From NCBI RefSeq assembly GCF_030551875.1, contig NZ_JAUOZU010000005.1, positions 248,001-312,000 on the forward strand: a DNA stretch of 64,000 nt, given 5' to 3'. This stretch comes from Fluviirhizobium alvei. GTDB taxonomy: Bacteria; Pseudomonadota; Alphaproteobacteria; Rhizobiales; Rhizobiaceae. The translations under genes were made by a program, and so were the position numbers. Position 1 is the first letter of the stretch. The number at the start of each line of letters is the position of its first letter. Positions 61,230 through 64,000 of this stretch are shown one piece after another. Below the pieces are notes generated by a model, which worked only from the letters and a program-made list of their open reading frames with translations, ran no database searches and was not told the origin of the DNA.

Positions 61230-62168
61230 ATGGGATTTGAAACGTTCGAGCGGATCGACAGTCCGACAGGCGCCACGCTGGCACTGCGTTCGGAATTGGC
61301 GACGAGCGAAGCACGCGCCATTGTAGTGATCTGCCATGGGCTTGCCGAACATTCCGCCCGTTATGCGACCTTTGCCCGGCTTCTCTCATCGCGTTTCTAT
61401 CACGCCTATGCGCCGGACCATCGCGGACATGGCGAAACGACGGCGCCGGGTGCCGAACTCGGACGTTTTGCGGAACGGAACGGCGCCGAACGCGTGGTGG
61501 AGGACATATCCTTCGTTCGCGACCTGGCGGCGTCACGGCATCCCGGCCTACCGATCATCCTGTTCGGCCATTCGATGGGCGGCATGATCGCGACCGCGGC
61601 GGCCGAAGCCTCGCCGGACCGTTATGATGCGCTGGCGGTCTGGAACTCCAGCCTCAATCCTGGGGCGGCCGGTCAGGTCGGCATGCTGCTCCTCAAGGCC
61701 GAACGTTTCTTCAAGGGCTCCGATGTGCCGAGCCGGCTCGGGCCGAGCCTCACATTCGATGCCTGGGCGAAAACGGTGCGCGGAGCAAAAACACCGTTCG
61801 ATTGGCTCAGCCATGATGCCGCACAGGTCGCACGCTACGTCGCCGATCCGCTTTGCGGCTTTGACGCCTCGGTATCCATGTGGATCGATGTCATCAGCCT
61901 TGCTGACCGCGCAGGCACGAAAACACAGCTGGCGCGTCTTGGGCCCAATCTGCCGGTCAATCTCGTCGGCGGCGGTGAAGACCCGGCCACCAATGGCGGT
62001 CGCGCCATGACCTGGCTTGCCGAACGCATGCGCTCGCTCGGCATGATGAATGTCCAACTCACCCTTTACCCCGGCATGCGCCATGAGACGCTGAATGAAG
62101 TGGGCGCAGAGGAAGCCATGAAAGCCTTTGTCGCCTGGGCCGACGGTGTGACATCGCGTCTCGCCTGA
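61230..62168 (+). CDS. Alpha/beta hydrolase (serine aminopeptidase S33/lysophospholipase-like)
   Basis: 312 residues; GGGAGGACAGA precedes the ATG. IVVICHGLAEHSARYATFAR (oxyanion region), YAPDHRGHGET, and the nucleophile elbow FGHSMGGMI with Ser115. Acid and base are probably the Asp in GGGEDPATNGG and the His in GMRHETLNE. The lid-bearing monoacylglycerol lipase/lysophospholipase type is closest. There is no signal peptide. The true substrate is unknown. Confidence 0.88.
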   Translation: MGFETFERIDSPTGATLALRSELATSEARAIVVICHGLAEHSARYATFARLLSSRFYHAYAPDHRGHGETTAPGAELGRFAERNGAERVVEDISFVRDLAASRHPGLPIILFGHSMGGMIATAAAEASPDRYDALAVWNSSLNPGAAGQVGMLLLKAERFFKGSDVPSRLGPSLTFDAWAKTVRGAKTPFDWLSHDAAQVARYVADPLCGFDASVSMWIDVISLADRAGTKTQLARLGPNLPVNLVGGGEDPATNGGRAMTWLAERMRSLGMMNVQLTLYPGMRHETLNEVGAEEAMKAFVAWADGVTSRLA

Positions 62169-62372
62169 TTGTGGGGCTTTTCGACCATTTCCAGCGCGCG
62201 GAGCCTTGCGAAGCTGAGCCCGGCGCCCTATCACCGAAACACCGCATCCATTGCGGAATTCCCGCGCGCAACCCGCGCAAGAAAGGGCCAGTAGGCAAGA
62301 TCCGCACCGGAACGAAGCTTGCAAGGTCGAGAGCGCCGGGAATGGGATGGAACAAACCAGTGAGTGATCGAC

Positions 62373-64000
62373 ATGCAGAACAAAACCGGTGGCCAACTGA
62401 TCGTCGAGGCGCTGGAGGCCAATGGCGTCAAGCGTATTGCCTGCGTTCCCGGCGAGAGCTATCTCGCTGTGCTCGATGCGCTGCATGACAGCAAGATCGA
62501 TGTCATGGTCTGCCGCCAGGAAGGCGGGGCGGCCATGATGGCGGATTGCTGGGGCCGGTTGACCGGCGAACCCGGCATCTGTTTCGTCACCCGCGGACCG
62601 GGCGCCACCAATGCCACCGCCGGGCTGCATGTCGCCCGCCAGGATTCGGTACCGATGATCCTCTTCATCGGCCAGGTTCAGCGCGATGCGCGCGAACGCG
62701 AAGCCTTCCAGGAAGTCGAATATCGACGCGCCTTCACCGAATTCGCCAAATGGGTTGCCGAAATCGATGATGCGCGCCGCATTCCCGAAATGGTCACCCG
62801 TGCCTTTGCCGTGGCAACGTCGGGCCGGCCCGGACCAGTTGTTCTGGCACTGCCGGAAGATATGCTGACGGATCTCGTCGAGGCCCCGGTCGCCAAGCCC
62901 TATATGCCGGTGCCAAGCCATCCGGCCGCAAGCCAGATCGCCGAACTCGGCGCTCTGCTTGAAAAGGCCGAACGGCCGATCGCCATCATTGGCGGCACGC
63001 GCTGGAATAGTGAAGCCGTGGACGAATTCACTGCTTTTGCCGAGCGCTGGCATCTGCCGGTCGGCTGCTCCTTCCGCCGCCAGATGCTGTTCGACCATCT
63101 TAATCCTATGTATGCGGGCGATGTCGGCATCGGCATCAATCCGAAACTCGCCGATGAAATCCGAAATGCCGATCTTGTCCTCATGGTCGGCGGCCGTTTC
63201 TCCGAAATGCCGTCCTCGAGCTATACGCTGATCGACATTCCCTATCCGCGCCAGACGCTGGTGCATGTCCATTCCGATGCCGGCGAACTCGGACGCGTTT
63301 ACCGCCCTGATCTTCCGATCAATGCCGACCCGGTCAGCTTTGCGAAGGCGCTGGCCTCTCTGGCGCCGCAGAGTAAGCCGCGCTGGGCCGAACGGACCGC
63401 GTCCATGCATGCCGCCTATATCGGCTGGTCAACGCCGCCGATGACCGGTCCCGGCACGGTCGCCATGGGCCCGATCATGCAGTGGCTGGAAGAACATCTG
63501 CCGCAGGATGCGATTCTTACCAACGGTGCCGGAAACTACGCGACCTGGCTGCATCGCTTTCATCGCTTCCGCCGTTTTGCCACTCAGGCGGCGCCTGCCT
63601 CCGGCTCGATGGGTTACGGATTGCCGGCGGCGGTGGCCGCCAAGGCGCTTCATCCCGAGCGTGAAGTGGTCTGCTTCGCCGGTGATGGCTGTTTCATGAT
63701 GCATGGGCAGGAATTCGCCACAGCCATCCGCTACGAATTGCCGATCATCACCGTGCTGGTCAATAACGGCATCTATGGCACCATCCGCATGCACCAGGAA
63801 CGCGAATATCCCGGTCGCGTCAGCGGAACGGGCCTTACCAACCCGGATTTTGCGGCCTTCGCCAAGGCCTATGGCGGCCATGGCGAGAAGGTTACCCGCA
63901 CCGAGGATTTTGCCGCCGCCTATCTCCGCGCCCGAGAAAGCGGCAAACCGTCGATCATCGAGGTCATGCTCGATCCGGAAGCGATCACGCCTGCTCGGTC
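62373..64000 (+). CDS. Thiamine diphosphate-binding protein, acetolactate-synthase-like (truncated by window edge)
   Basis: About 542 residues are visible and the frame is open at position 64000, so the C-terminus is missing. The N-terminal PYR domain (MQNKTGGQLIVEALEANG) has the catalytic Glu in CRQEGGAAMMAD. A central domain follows (ERPIAIIGGTRWNSEAV), then a PP domain with NYATWLHRF, SGSMGYGLPAAVAAKA and the ThDP/Mg2+ motif FAGDGCFMMHGQEFATAI...LVNN. This is the AHAS/benzoylformate-decarboxylase superfamily. The classic acetolactate synthase neighbour ilvH is not seen, so it is probably a catabolic ThDP enzyme rather than IlvB. Confidence 0.88.
   Translation, partial: MQNKTGGQLIVEALEANGVKRIACVPGESYLAVLDALHDSKIDVMVCRQEGGAAMMADCWGRLTGEPGICFVTRGPGATNATAGLHVARQDSVPMILFIGQVQRDAREREAFQEVEYRRAFTEFAKWVAEIDDARRIPEMVTRAFAVATSGRPGPVVLALPEDMLTDLVEAPVAKPYMPVPSHPAASQIAELGALLEKAERPIAIIGGTRWNSEAVDEFTAFAERWHLPVGCSFRRQMLFDHLNPMYAGDVGIGINPKLADEIRNADLVLMVGGRFSEMPSSSYTLIDIPYPRQTLVHVHSDAGELGRVYRPDLPINADPVSFAKALASLAPQSKPRWAERTASMHAAYIGWSTPPMTGPGTVAMGPIMQWLEEHLPQDAILTNGAGNYATWLHRFHRFRRFATQAAPASGSMGYGLPAAVAAKALHPEREVVCFAGDGCFMMHGQEFATAIRYELPIITVLVNNGIYGTIRMHQEREYPGRVSGTGLTNPDFAAFAKAYGGHGEKVTRTEDFAAAYLRARESGKPSIIEVMLDPEAITPAR

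Noticed and set aside
61548-63410. 620-aa minus-strand ORF across the hydrolase and ThDP genes
   Set aside because: It spans two convincing plus-strand genes and the gap between them; composition is antisense-like.

Overview
This 64-kb window is chromosomal DNA from an alphaproteobacterium of the Rhizobiales, most likely a member of the Rhizobiaceae. The reasons are the protein sequences (a long FtsZ with an extended linker, rhizobial-type MraY, MurD and FtsL), BtaA/BtaB betaine-lipid genes, a PPi-dependent phosphofructokinase, CtrA-type TTAA-N7-TTAAC sites, and rnpB just upstream of mraZ. The genus cannot be fixed from the sequence alone. Gene density is high, almost all genes look intact, and no tRNA, rRNA, IS element, prophage or CRISPR array was seen.

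Layout. 0-3 kb: the start of an aminopeptidase P gene at the left edge, then two adjacent RTX-type (calcium-binding repeat) secreted proteins. 3-36.3 kb: a long minus-strand block that is the division and cell wall (dcw) cluster and its tail. In transcription order it reads mraZ-rsmH-ftsL-ftsI-murE-murF-mraY-murD-ftsW-murG-murC-murB, then ddl-ftsQ-ftsA-ftsZ-lpxC-bamD-recN, then a cardiolipin synthase-like gene, an EEP-family gene and ligA. Between murB and ddl lies a five-gene redox module that splits the cluster: oxyR/katG (divergent), a glutaredoxin-MauE fusion divergent from a MerR-type regulator with a mer-operator-like promoter, and a GGDEF protein. rnpB sits upstream of mraZ, and the mraZ leader carries four evenly spaced TGGGN repeats (a MraZ-box array).

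37-43 kb: a minus-strand group with an FAD oxidoreductase, an HscC-type Hsp70 with a membrane J-like partner whose HPD is RPD, an N-acetylmuramoyl-L-alanine amidase and a TerB/J-domain protein. 43-50 kb: PPi-phosphofructokinase, a YqjD/YqjE-like pair behind an FNR/FixK-type box, a lytic transglycosylase lipoprotein, a serine hydrolase and a GGDEF-EAL protein. 50-56 kb: btaA-btaB (phosphorus-free betaine lipid synthesis) behind a possible Pho box, a GH25 lysozyme lipoprotein, an MltB-type transglycosylase, an EamA transporter and a 25-residue membrane microprotein. 56-64 kb: metF downstream of an ArsR-methyltransferase regulator with a perfect 20-bp operator palindrome, the ABC-F factor EttA, a secreted RNase T2, an alpha/beta hydrolase, and a ThDP enzyme cut by the right edge.

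Functionally the window is dominated by envelope biology: peptidoglycan precursor synthesis and division, lipid A, outer-membrane assembly, several peptidoglycan hydrolases, cardiolipin and betaine lipids. Around these are small stress and redox modules. The points most worth a second look are the MerR/glutaredoxin-MauE locus, the split dcw cluster, the MraZ-box array, the HscC/RPD-J pair and the 25-aa microprotein.
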